DNA of 64,000 bases from Cellulophaga lytica DSM 7489. GTDB lineage: Bacteria > Bacteroidota > Bacteroidia > Flavobacteriales > Flavobacteriaceae. The position numbers were made by a program, and so were the translations under genes. The stretch lies in the NCBI RefSeq assembly GCF_000190595.1, contig NC_015167.1:632501-696500 (forward strand), in the 5' to 3' direction. The notes beneath the pieces were generated by a model. That model searched no databases. It worked only from the letters and a program-made list of their open reading frames with translations, and had not been told where the DNA came from. Shown here one piece after another: positions 51,668-59,292 of the stretch (positions within the stretch are counted from its first letter, which is position 1; each line of letters starts with the position of its first letter).

Positions 51668-51835
51668 ATGGGAAGGCTACTAGAATACAAACGAATTTAT
51701 TTAAGCGCATTTGACAATTGCAGACCAATACTGGCTGTGATTTTATTAAAAGCATATTCATTTTTTTGCTTTGCGCTAATATCTATAACTGTCTATGCAT
51801 TTTTATACAGAGCATTTACAGGGTTTAGATTCTAA
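51668..51835 (+). CDS. Small membrane protein, DUF6747-like (55 aa)
   Basis: A 55-residue protein beginning MGRLLEYKRIYLSAFDNC and ending YAFLYRAFTGFRF, with one hydrophobic segment (about 20-46) between. The final FxYRxxTGFxF pattern and the length recall DUF6747, a family of very small flavobacterial membrane proteins of unknown function. I place it in that family from memory of its pattern, so confidence is moderate. It has its own weak promoter box and ends in a bidirectional terminator. I found no alternative gene in this 51548-51940 stretch. Confidence 0.6.
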   Translation: MGRLLEYKRIYLSAFDNCRPILAVILLKAYSFFCFALISITVYAFLYRAFTGFRF

Positions 51836-51880
51836 AAAATTATACTTTTTTACGAGAACACCTAAAAGTATTACCTAATA

Positions 51881-51917
51881 AAAAAATCCCTTTGAGTTTT
51901 CTTCAAAGGGATTTTTT
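51881..51917. terminator. Bidirectional terminator
   Basis: A 15-base stem, AAAAAATCCCTTTGA against TCAAAGGGATTTTTT, between the small membrane protein and the convergent ankyrin gene. Confidence 0.9.
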
Positions 51918-51940
51918 AGTTGATGATTGTTGGATGAACT

Positions 51941-52366
51941 CTACTTTCTTTTTCTTTTATTTTTTCTTGCTAACTTTTTTTCTTTAGCTACTTGCTCTAA
52001 AAAAGCTATAGTTTCTTTTGCATTAGATAATTCTGCGTGCTTCATTATTGTACGTCCTTTATCGCATTTAATTCTAATATCTGCACCGTTTGCTACAAGT
52101 ATCTCTAAAATTTCTACCTTATTGTATCGCGCAGCAAATATAGCAGGCGTCATACCATTCGACTTTTTATTTACATCTTCTCCAAATTCTATAAGTTTAC
52201 GTACCGTTTCTACATCGCCCTTTAAAATAGCCATACAAAAAGGGTTTACGGTTTCTAAAGCAACATTTACTACTTTGTAATTTGGTAATACTGCATTAAC
52301 ATTTGCTTTTACTACTGTTGTTGCTACCACTAAAGCAGCCGCAAAAACTAAAATTGTTTTTTTCAT
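51941..52366 (-). CDS. Secreted ankyrin-repeat protein 1
   Basis: A 141-residue exported protein. I start at the ATG at 52366 (MKKTILVFAAALVVATTVVKAN), which gives a clear signal peptide. The mature protein is three ankyrin-type repeats: NPFCMAILKGDVETVRKLIEFGEDVN, GMTPAIFAARYNKVEILEILVANGADI and GRTIMKHAELSNAKETIAFLEQ. It ends in a very basic tail (KEKKLARKNKRKRK). It is a paralogue of the ankyrin proteins at 58100 and 58686. The domain should bind another periplasmic protein, but no partner can be named. Confidence 0.85.
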   Translation of the reverse strand: MKKTILVFAAALVVATTVVKANVNAVLPNYKVVNVALETVNPFCMAILKGDVETVRKLIEFGEDVNKKSNGMTPAIFAARYNKVEILEILVANGADIRIKCDKGRTIMKHAELSNAKETIAFLEQVAKEKKLARKNKRKRK

Positions 52367-52576
52367 GATGATTGTTGTTTTTTGATTTAATTGATGAATT
52401 GTATACACAGATAAAGACGACAACTAGGAACATATGTTTCAGTAAAAACTGATTATAACATAATTTTAACAGCTGTTTTAAGAAACGATATCGTTTTAGT
52501 AAAACCAATACGTTAACACTTTCTAAAAAATGAAAAAAAGACAAGTAAGTTAACCATAAAACTTAATAATTGGTGC

Positions 52577-52584
52577 TATTTTTG
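52577..52584 (+). promoter_or_regulatory. Bacteroidota -7 box of gpmI (TATTTTTG)
   Basis: TAnnTTTG match ending 21 bases before the gpmI ATG at 52606. Confidence 0.55.
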
Positions 52585-52605
52585 AGTAGCAAAAAAATAA
52601 AAAAG

Positions 52606-54123
52606 ATGAACAAAAAAGTTATTTTAATGATTTTAGACGGATGGGGGAAATCTCCAGATCCTAAAATCTCGGCCATAGAAAACGCAAATACTCCTTTTAT
52701 AGATGGATTGTATACCAAATATGCAAATGCTAATTTATTAACCGACGGAATGAATGTTGGTTTACCAGAAGGACAAATGGGTAACAGTGAAGTTGGACAT
52801 ATGAATTTGGGTGCTGGCCGTATTGTTTATCAAGATTTAGCAAAAATTAACTTAGCTGTTAAAGAAAATACTCTTAAGGATGAGGAAGTAATTAAAAACG
52901 CCTTTAAGTATGCTAAAGAAAATAATAAAGCTGTTCATTTTTTAGGTCTTCTTAGTAATGGTGGTGTACACTCACACACTTCACATTTAAAAGGGTTAAT
53001 TACAGCTGCTGAAAGTTATGGTGTAGAAAATTCTTATATACATGCTTTTACAGATGGTAGAGATGTTGATCCTAAAAGTGGTAAAAGCTACATAAATGAT
53101 ATTATTACCTTTTGTAAAGATAAAAACACCAAATTAGCAAGTGTTATTGGTCGTTACTACGCTATGGATCGTGATAAACGTTGGGAGCGCGTTAAATTAG
53201 CATATGACTTATTAGTTAATAATGCCGGTACAAAAACCAACAATGTAGAGCAAGCTATACAAGATAGCTATGATAACGATGTTACAGATGAATTTGTTAA
53301 GCCAATTGTTGTAACAGATAAAAATGGTGACCCAACAGCAAAAATACAAGAAAATGATGTTGTTATTTTCTTCAATTTTAGAACAGACCGTGGTAGAGAA
53401 CTAACAGAAATGTTAAGTCAAGAAATGTTTCATGAGTACAACACACACCCGCTAAAGTTATATTATGTTACAATGACAAATTATAACGAGGCCTATAAAA
53501 ATGTGCATGTTATTTATGACAAAGCAAATATTGAGGAAACTTTAGGTGAAGTGTTATCTAAAGCAGGAAAAAAGCAAATTCGTATTGCTGAAACAGAGAA
53601 ATATCCTCACGTTACATTTTTCTTCAACGGTGGTAGAGAGGTTCCTTTTGATGGTGAGCAGCGTATTTTATGTCCGTCTCCTAAGGTTGCTACTTATGAC
53701 TTACAGCCAGAAATGAGTGCTTTTGATATTAGAGACGCTATTATACCAGAATTGAACAAAGCAGAGGCAGATTTTGTTTGCCTAAACTTTGCTAATCCAG
53801 ATATGGTAGGACATACAGGAGATATGCAAGCCGCAATAAAAGCCTGCGAAACTGTAGACAGTTGTGCAGAAGCTGTAATTACTGCAGGTTTAAAAAATGA
53901 TTACACTACTATTGTAATAGCAGATCATGGTAATTGTGAAACTATGGTAAACCCAGATGGGAGCCCCAACACTGCACATACAACCAATCCTGTACCACTA
54001 ATTTTGGTAGACAAAGAATTAAAACAAATTAATGATGGTGTTTTAGGAGATATAGCACCTACAATTTTAAAATTAATAGGAGTAAAACAACCAGAGCTAA
54101 TGACACAAAAATCTTTAGTTTAA
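52606..54123 (+). CDS. gpmI: 2,3-bisphosphoglycerate-independent phosphoglycerate mutase
   Basis: GpmI interconverts 3- and 2-phosphoglycerate in glycolysis with a metal-dependent phosphoserine intermediate. The ATG at 52606 (MNKKVILMILDGWGKSPDP) is chosen over an upstream in-frame codon, giving 505 residues, the usual length. The phospho-acceptor is Ser61 in MGNSEVGHMN. The metal-binding residues are visible in LDGWG, NFANPDMVGHTGD and VIADHGNCETM. The phosphotransferase-domain segments HAFTDGRDVDPKSG and FFNFRTDRGRELT are in order. It has its own promoter box. Confidence 0.97.
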   Translation: MNKKVILMILDGWGKSPDPKISAIENANTPFIDGLYTKYANANLLTDGMNVGLPEGQMGNSEVGHMNLGAGRIVYQDLAKINLAVKENTLKDEEVIKNAFKYAKENNKAVHFLGLLSNGGVHSHTSHLKGLITAAESYGVENSYIHAFTDGRDVDPKSGKSYINDIITFCKDKNTKLASVIGRYYAMDRDKRWERVKLAYDLLVNNAGTKTNNVEQAIQDSYDNDVTDEFVKPIVVTDKNGDPTAKIQENDVVIFFNFRTDRGRELTEMLSQEMFHEYNTHPLKLYYVTMTNYNEAYKNVHVIYDKANIEETLGEVLSKAGKKQIRIAETEKYPHVTFFFNGGREVPFDGEQRILCPSPKVATYDLQPEMSAFDIRDAIIPELNKAEADFVCLNFANPDMVGHTGDMQAAIKACETVDSCAEAVITAGLKNDYTTIVIADHGNCETMVNPDGSPNTAHTTNPVPLILVDKELKQINDGVLGDIAPTILKLIGVKQPELMTQKSLV

Positions 54124-54162
54124 GATTTTTAACGTTATAATACTGTTTTTATAAGATTGTTT

Positions 54163-54170
54163 TACCTTTG
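54163..54170 (+). promoter_or_regulatory. Bacteroidota -7 box of map (TACCTTTG)
   Basis: TAnnTTTG match ending only 6 bases before the map ATG, so a transcript from it would be leaderless or nearly so. Confidence 0.5.
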
Positions 54171-54176
54171 CAAACT

Positions 54177-54983
54177 ATGGTAAAAATTAAAACACCTGAA
54201 GAAATAGAAATAATGCGCGAAAGTGCATTAATGGTTTCTAAAACATTAGGCTTAATTGCTAAAGAAATTAAGCCTGGTGTAACTACATTGCAGTTAGATA
54301 AAATTGCAGAAGAATTCATTAGAGATAATGGTGGTATTCCTGGTTTTTTAGGATTATATGATTTTCCTAACACATTATGTATGAGCCCTAACCAACAGGT
54401 TGTACACGGCATACCTAATAATAAACCATTAGAGAATGGCGAAATTATATCTGTAGATTGTGGTGTATTAAAAAATGGTTACTACGGAGATCACGCATAC
54501 ACTTTTGAAGTTGGAGAAGTAGATCCGGAAACTAAAAAATTGCTTGATATTACTAAGCAATCTTTATATGTAGGTATAAAAGAATTTAAAGCCGGCAATA
54601 GAGTTGGTGATGTTGGTTTTGCAATACAACAATTTTGCGAAGCGCAAGGTTATGGTGTTGTTCGTGAACTAGTTGGCCACGGCTTAGGCAAAAAAATGCA
54701 TGAAGGACCAGAAATGCCTAACTATGGTAAACGCGGTAGAGGCAAAAAGTTTGTTGAAGGTATGGTAGTTGCTATAGAGCCAATGATTAACCAAGGTACA
54801 AGAAAAATTGTACAGCATAGTGATGGTTGGACAATTACAACTTTAGATAACAAACCAAGTGCACATTTTGAGCATGATGTAGCAATTGTAAATGGCAAAC
54901 CACAATTATTATCTACTTTTGATTATATTTATGAAGCCCTAGGAATAGAGAGTAATGAAGAGGATGAGTTTAGGGTAAAATAA
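54177..54983 (+). CDS. map: Type I methionyl aminopeptidase
   Basis: Map removes the N-terminal Met from nascent proteins. I start at the ATG at 54177 (MVKIKTPEEIEIMRESALMV), a standard family N-terminus, giving 268 residues. A TTG 9 bases upstream is less likely. The dimetal site can be followed as SVDCGVLKNGYYGDHAYTF (Asp residues), LVGHGLGKKMHEGPEMPNYG (His), AIEPMINQG (Glu) and HFEHDVAIVNG (Glu/His region). It is cytosolic. The 54-base gap from gpmI contains its own promoter box. Confidence 0.96.
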   Translation: MVKIKTPEEIEIMRESALMVSKTLGLIAKEIKPGVTTLQLDKIAEEFIRDNGGIPGFLGLYDFPNTLCMSPNQQVVHGIPNNKPLENGEIISVDCGVLKNGYYGDHAYTFEVGEVDPETKKLLDITKQSLYVGIKEFKAGNRVGDVGFAIQQFCEAQGYGVVRELVGHGLGKKMHEGPEMPNYGKRGRGKKFVEGMVVAIEPMINQGTRKIVQHSDGWTITTLDNKPSAHFEHDVAIVNGKPQLLSTFDYIYEALGIESNEEDEFRVK

Positions 54984-55006
54984 CAACCTAACCACATCTT
55001 TAATTT

Positions 55007-55798
55007 ATGAATTGTAAAACGTGCAATACAGGCATTACAAACACACATAAATATTGCTCTAATTGTGGAGCAAAAATAGTTTTAGACAGAATATCATTAA
55101 AAGGCGCATGGCAAGAGTTCATTGGGCCTTTTTTTAGTTGGGACAATAACTTCTGGAAAACCTTTTTTAACTTATTTACAAAACCTAAAGAGGTTTTAGA
55201 GGCTTATATAGGTGGTGCTCGTAAAAAATATTTTCAGCCATTTTCATATTTGGTAGTTTACGCAACTATTGCCTTAATTATTAATAAAATTTTTCCTAGT
55301 ACAGAAGTAGCAGATTTTACTAACGGTATCAAATCCGGTTTAGGGGATGCTAACCCCAAAGCTCCAAAAGAGGCATTAGAAAGCATAAATATAATTTATC
55401 AGTTTTACTCTAATTATTATAATCTAATTATAATATCTAGCATTCCTGCGTATAGCTTACTAACATATTTAACTTTCAAAAAAAGAGACCATAACTACTC
55501 AGAGCACTTAGTTTTTAACGCATACATACAAGCCAATTTAGGCTATATACTTATTGCTTCACAACTTATTTTTTTTAACCTTATAGGGCTTTCAAAAGGA
55601 CTAATTTCAAGTGCTTTTATACTTATATCTGCTATTTATGGATTATATGTTTTCATAAAATTATATCAACTTACTTTTAAACAAACACTCTATGCCTTTT
55701 TTAGATATGCGGGCTATATTATACTAGCTTTTATTACTTTAATGATTTTAAGTATTGGTGTTGGTATTTTGTATGCAATGACAATAAAAACTAGCTAA
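55007..55798 (+). CDS. DUF3667 domain-containing membrane protein
   Basis: A 263-residue membrane protein. The N-terminus has a zinc-ribbon-like CKTCNTGITNTHKYCSNCG (four Cys, CxxC-x11-CxxC). It is followed by the DUF3667 signature TLKGA-like ISLKGAWQEFIGPFFSWDNNFWKTFFNLFTKPKEVLEAYIGGARKKYFQPFSYLVV pattern in pieces. About five membrane segments occupy the rest (about 85-260). The family is common in Bacteroidota and unstudied. Its start lies 23 bases after map. Confidence 0.85.
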   Translation: MNCKTCNTGITNTHKYCSNCGAKIVLDRISLKGAWQEFIGPFFSWDNNFWKTFFNLFTKPKEVLEAYIGGARKKYFQPFSYLVVYATIALIINKIFPSTEVADFTNGIKSGLGDANPKAPKEALESINIIYQFYSNYYNLIIISSIPAYSLLTYLTFKKRDHNYSEHLVFNAYIQANLGYILIASQLIFFNLIGLSKGLISSAFILISAIYGLYVFIKLYQLTFKQTLYAFFRYAGYIILAFITLMILSIGVGILYAMTIKTS

Positions 55799-55877
55799 AA
55801 CATACTTTTAAAGTATATTTACGTTTTAATAATTGCTACACAAATATGAAGCAAGCATTTAGTACCTAAATACATTT

Positions 55878-56642
55878 ATGAAAAAGCTTTTTAAGACTAT
55901 TTTAAATACCATACCTAGACCACTATTAATAAAACTAAGTTATGTATCACGTCCTATACTAACATTTTTTATGCGTGGCAAAACCTATGTAGACCCAATA
56001 GATGGCAAAGGCTTTAAAAAGTTTTTACCGTACGGATATGAAAAGCAACGAGACAATGTATTATCTCCTTCAACACTATCGTTAGAGCGCCATAGACTTC
56101 TTTGGCTTTATTTACAGAGCGAAACAGACTTTTTTACAGCAGATCTTAAGGTGCTACATTTTGCACCTGAACAAGCGTTTTATAAGCGTTTTAGAAAAAT
56201 GAAAAATTTAGAGTACACTACCACAGATTTAGAATCTCCTTTAGCAGATGTAAAAGCAGACATATGCAACTTACCTTTTAAAGACAATAGTTATGATGTT
56301 ATACTATGCAACCATGTTTTAGAGCATATACCAGATGACACCAAAGCTATGCAAGAAATGTACAGAGTTTTAAAACCTGGCGGATGGGGAGTTTTTCAAA
56401 TACCACAAGATTTAAGTAGAGAAAATACTTTTGAAGACGATACCATAACAGATAAAAAAGAACGTACTCGTATTTTTGGACAGTATGACCACGTACGTAT
56501 TTACGGCAAAGATTACTTTGCCAAATTAAGAAAAATAGGATTTACGGTTGAAGAGGTAAATTACACTAAAAAATTACCACCACAAGATGTTAAAAAATAT
56601 TGCTTAGCCCAAGGAGAAATAATACCCGTAGTAAAAAAATAG
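55878..56642 (+). CDS. Class I SAM-dependent methyltransferase
   Basis: A 254-residue methyltransferase of the UbiE/Methyltransf_11 type. The SAM-binding region begins at LKVLHFAPEQAFYKRF (about 92-107), where the usual GxGxG is replaced by FAPEQ. It continues with TTDLESPLADVKADICNLPF, YDVILCNHVLEHIPDD, and MYRVLKPGGWGVFQIP. The N-terminal part (residues 1-90) is basic and has a hydrophobic stretch (PLLIKLSYVSRPILTFFMRG). The substrate is unknown. The stop lies 1 base before the convergent apbE stop. Confidence 0.85.
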   Translation: MKKLFKTILNTIPRPLLIKLSYVSRPILTFFMRGKTYVDPIDGKGFKKFLPYGYEKQRDNVLSPSTLSLERHRLLWLYLQSETDFFTADLKVLHFAPEQAFYKRFRKMKNLEYTTTDLESPLADVKADICNLPFKDNSYDVILCNHVLEHIPDDTKAMQEMYRVLKPGGWGVFQIPQDLSRENTFEDDTITDKKERTRIFGQYDHVRIYGKDYFAKLRKIGFTVEEVNYTKKLPPQDVKKYCLAQGEIIPVVKK

Positions 56643-56643
56643 C

Positions 56644-57678
56644 CTACTCTAATAGTAAGTCTTTAAAGCCTTTTGTAATATATTCTTTTGTATTACCATC
56701 ATCATCCAAATAAATAATGTAGGCTTGCAATGTAGAGTCTTTTTCAATTATTTTTTTAGAATCTTCTAAATCCATTGCCATAAAAGAAGTTGCATAACCA
56801 TCTGCTTTAGCACAGTTACCGGTAATAATAGTTGTTCCTAAAACTTTAGCGTTTTTAGTATACCCAGTTTTTGGATTTAATGTGTGCACATATTTTTCTT
56901 TGGTAACTGGATCTACTCTAAAATGCCTGTAATTACCTGAAGATGCCATAGCTACATTTTTAAGTGTTACAGCTGCTTTATAATTGGTTCGGTCTTCAAC
57001 CTCAGGGTCATTAATACCAACAACCCATTTTTTCTTCTTTTTTAAATTTTCGCCTTTAGCATAAATCTCTCCTCCTACTTCAATTAAAAAGTCTGTAATA
57101 CCCTTACTCTCTAACATTACTGCTAGCCTGTCTATAGAATACCCTTTAGCAATAGCATTAAAATCAAACAAAATGTTAGTATTTGCTTTCTTTATGGTGC
57201 CTTTATTAGTTAGTTCTACTTTACTAAAACCAACATACTCTAACAAGCTATCTACTTTAGAGCTGTCTAATTTTATTTGCTCTCCTGGCCCAAAACCCCA
57301 AGCATTTACTAAAGTCCCTACAGTAGGATCAAAATAGCCATCAGTTTTGCTATTAATATCTTTAGATAGGTTAAAAACCTCTTTAAACATATGGTCTACT
57401 TGTAAGGTAGAATCTCCTTTATTAATTTTAGAAATGTCTGATGAAGGCATATAGGTAGACATAGACTTGTTTATCACTTTAAAAACTGAATCTATTTCTT
57501 CTTGAAAATTAGTCGTTTCATTTGTAAAATAAATAATACTGTATGATGTACCCAGAGCAGATCCATTATTTCGGTTCTCTACAATTTTAGATTTATTATC
57601 ATTTTTACAAGCTGTAAATAAGCAACCGGTAGCAATAAATAGTACTACTTTTAATTTATACTTTAATAAGTCCGTCAT
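56644..57678 (-). CDS. apbE: FAD:protein FMN transferase (flavin transferase)
   Basis: ApbE attaches FMN covalently to Thr residues of NqrB, NqrC and RnfG-type proteins on the outer side of the inner membrane. The 344-residue protein is a lipoprotein: signal VVLFIATGCLFTACKND with the lipid-acceptor Cys. Family motifs include NGSALGTSYSIIYF, KSMSTYMPSSDISKIN, GYFDPTVGTLVNAWGFG, NAIAKGYSIDRLA, VEVGGEIYAKG, and the metal-binding TAxAKADGYATSFMAM in the form NCAKADGYATSFMAM. Its location just downstream of nqr-linked genes fits the need to flavinylate NqrB and NqrC. Its start overlaps the upstream 119-residue gene by 23 bases. Confidence 0.94.
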   Translation of the reverse strand: MTDLLKYKLKVVLFIATGCLFTACKNDNKSKIVENRNNGSALGTSYSIIYFTNETTNFQEEIDSVFKVINKSMSTYMPSSDISKINKGDSTLQVDHMFKEVFNLSKDINSKTDGYFDPTVGTLVNAWGFGPGEQIKLDSSKVDSLLEYVGFSKVELTNKGTIKKANTNILFDFNAIAKGYSIDRLAVMLESKGITDFLIEVGGEIYAKGENLKKKKKWVVGINDPEVEDRTNYKAAVTLKNVAMASSGNYRHFRVDPVTKEKYVHTLNPKTGYTKNAKVLGTTIITGNCAKADGYATSFMAMDLEDSKKIIEKDSTLQAYIIYLDDDGNTKEYITKGFKDLLLE

Positions 57679-58015
57679 AATCTACTATATATTCTTCATT
57701 TAAATACACTGGCAAGTTAGGGTCTGCTGCATTAGTTAACCTTACTCCTGCATAATAAGCAGTAGCATCCATTTTTTCTGCATGATCTTTCATTTTTTCC
57801 ATAAAAGGAATGTCGTATGCATTAGGATTGTTAGGGTAAGCAATTGCCCTAACAACTATAAAATGTAAAACTTTATCTTTTAAACACACAAATTGAGGGT
57901 TACGCTTAGGTTTACTGTTAACACCCATAAACTCATACCCATTTGCCTCTAAATGCTTACCAACAATGTTCATTGCCAAGTTATGTAGCTCTTGCTCTGT
58001 TAATGGTTTTCCCAT
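57656..58015 (-). CDS. Small Nqr-locus protein of unknown function (119 aa)
   Basis: A 119-residue soluble protein without signal or membrane segments. It reads MGKPLTEQELHNLAMNIVGKH, then VVRAIAYPNNPNAYDI and KMDATAYYAGVRLTNAADP, and ends EEYIVDYDGLIKV. I recall similar short proteins being labelled as Nqr subunit F-associated in flavobacterial genomes, but it is not NqrF: it lacks the iron-sulfur Cys and flavin motifs. It overlaps apbE by 23 bases, so the two are translationally coupled. A role in Nqr assembly or flavinylation is an inference from context. Confidence 0.6.
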   Translation of the reverse strand: MGKPLTEQELHNLAMNIVGKHLEANGYEFMGVNSKPKRNPQFVCLKDKVLHFIVVRAIAYPNNPNAYDIPFMEKMKDHAEKMDATAYYAGVRLTNAADPNLPVYLNEEYIVDYDGLIKV

Positions 58016-58032
58016 ACTGCAAAATTAGAATA

Positions 58033-58069
58033 AAAAAAGAGACTGCCCCAATAAAGAAGCAATCTCTTT
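58033..58069 (-). terminator. Probable terminator after ankyrin gene 2
   Basis: AAAGAGACTGC pairs with GCAATCTCTTT around a 12-base loop with one mismatch; on the minus strand a T-run follows. Confidence 0.6.
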
Positions 58070-58099
58070 CTAACTAAATTAAATAAGAAATCTTAAGCT

Positions 58100-58498
58100 C
58101 TATAAGCTTTTTAAATATTTTACAGCAGCATGTGCATTGGCAGCTTTAGCATATTTTAATGCCGTAACACCAATTTTAGATTTTGCCTTAACATTTGCAC
58201 CATTTGCTACTAAAAGCTTCATAAGCTCTACTTTATTATATCTTGCAGCGTACATTAATGGAGTCATACCCATTGTACCTGATTTTTGATTAATATCTGA
58301 TCCAAATTCTAAGAATTTTTTAGTGGTATCAAAATTACCCTTAACAACAGCTATGCTTAAAGGAGATAAATCCTTGATAGTTGTTTTTTCAATTTTTAAA
58401 TTTTTCTTTAACACTGGTTTATCCGGACCATTACTAGCTGATAAACTTGTTGCTACTAAACTAAATACGATTCCGAAAGCGATAATTGATTTTTTCAT
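58100..58498 (-). CDS. Secreted ankyrin-repeat protein 2
   Basis: A 132-residue exported protein with signal peptide MKKSIIAFGIVFSLVATSLSAS. Three ankyrin-type repeats follow: LSPLSIAVVKGNFDTTKKFLEFGSDINQK, GMTPLMYAARYNKVELMKLLVANGANVKAK and GVTALKYAKAANAHAAVKYLK. It is a close paralogue of the protein at 58686 (shared SPLSIAV, GMTPLMYAARYN and AKSKIG) and a more distant one of that at 51941. It lies between apbE and the nqr operon, but its link to Nqr is unclear. A terminator follows. Confidence 0.85.
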   Translation of the reverse strand: MKKSIIAFGIVFSLVATSLSASNGPDKPVLKKNLKIEKTTIKDLSPLSIAVVKGNFDTTKKFLEFGSDINQKSGTMGMTPLMYAARYNKVELMKLLVANGANVKAKSKIGVTALKYAKAANAHAAVKYLKSL

Positions 58499-58685
58499 GA
58501 TAATTGTTTTTTGATGTGATGATTGTTTTTTTTTGATTTTAATAATGTTGTTTTGACACTACACTTATATAGACGATGAAAAATTTATTTTGTTTCAGAA
58601 ATTTTTCATTATAACTTTTATTTAACACTGATTAGGAGTTAGTTAAAAGCTTGTTAACGTTCTAAAAACAAGTTGTTAGCATTGC

Positions 58686-59069
58686 TTAAATTGATTGCAA
58701 AAAGGCCACTGCTTCTGAGGCTTTAGATAATTTTGCATAGCCAAGTGCCGTATAGCCAATTTTAGATTTTAATGTAGTATCTGCTCCATTACTAATTAAC
58801 AGTTTTAACAGTTTAACATTGTTATACCTTGCTGCATACATTAAAGGTGTCATACCTGTACTAACAGATTTTTCATTACTATCTGCTCCATACGCCAAAA
58901 AACTTGCCGTTGTACCATAATCTCCTTTTGCTACTGCAATACTTAAAGGCGAAACATTTTTAATTGTTGTTACATTAATTTTTTTTATAGGTAATGGCTT
59001 TTTCTCTGATGCTATAGAAGTTGCTACTACACTTAATAAAAGACTACATGCGATGATTGATTTTTTCAT
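58686..59069 (-). CDS. Secreted ankyrin-repeat protein 3
   Basis: A 127-residue exported protein with signal peptide MKKSIIACSLLLSVVATSIASE. Ankyrin units are VSPLSIAVAKGDYGTTASFLAYGADSNEK, GMTPLMYAARYNNVKLLKLLISNGADTTLK and GYTALGYAKLSKASEAVAFLQ. It pairs with the upstream ankyrin gene at 58100 in tandem, so the two probably arose by local duplication. No enzyme motif is present. The 187 bases between them are AT-rich with no gene. Confidence 0.85.
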   Translation of the reverse strand: MKKSIIACSLLLSVVATSIASEKKPLPIKKINVTTIKNVSPLSIAVAKGDYGTTASFLAYGADSNEKSVSTGMTPLMYAARYNNVKLLKLLISNGADTTLKSKIGYTALGYAKLSKASEAVAFLQSI

Positions 59070-59292
59070 GATTGATGATTTAATTGATTACTAAATTTTA
59101 ATTACAATGTAAAAGTAGAACAGTAATACAGTAAAAAAAATAGTTTTATGATGAACGGTAATAACCAAGAAACGAACGGTGAAAAGCAAGACTTTAATTA
59201 AAAATGCATATTTAAATAGAAGTCACATTAAAAATAGTGCATAAAAAAAGCCAGTACAAATGTACCGGCTTTTAAACTTATATTTTTTAGAC
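59070..59292. other. AT-rich intergenic stretch with the nqr terminator
   Basis: 223 bases upstream of ankyrin gene 3 and downstream of nqrF. It holds the terminator at 59243-59274 and must also hold the ankyrin gene promoter. No coding sequence was found. Confidence 0.6.
59243..59274 (-). terminator. Terminator of the nqr operon
   Basis: AAAAGCCGGTACA pairs with GTACTGGCTTTT around a short loop (one G-T pair) on the minus strand, followed by a T-run, 18 bases past the nqrF stop. Confidence 0.85.

Noticed and set aside
57656-58015. Reading the 119-aa gene as NqrF
   Set aside because: The true NqrF, with its iron-sulfur cysteines and flavin motifs, is at 59293-60600. This protein has none of them.
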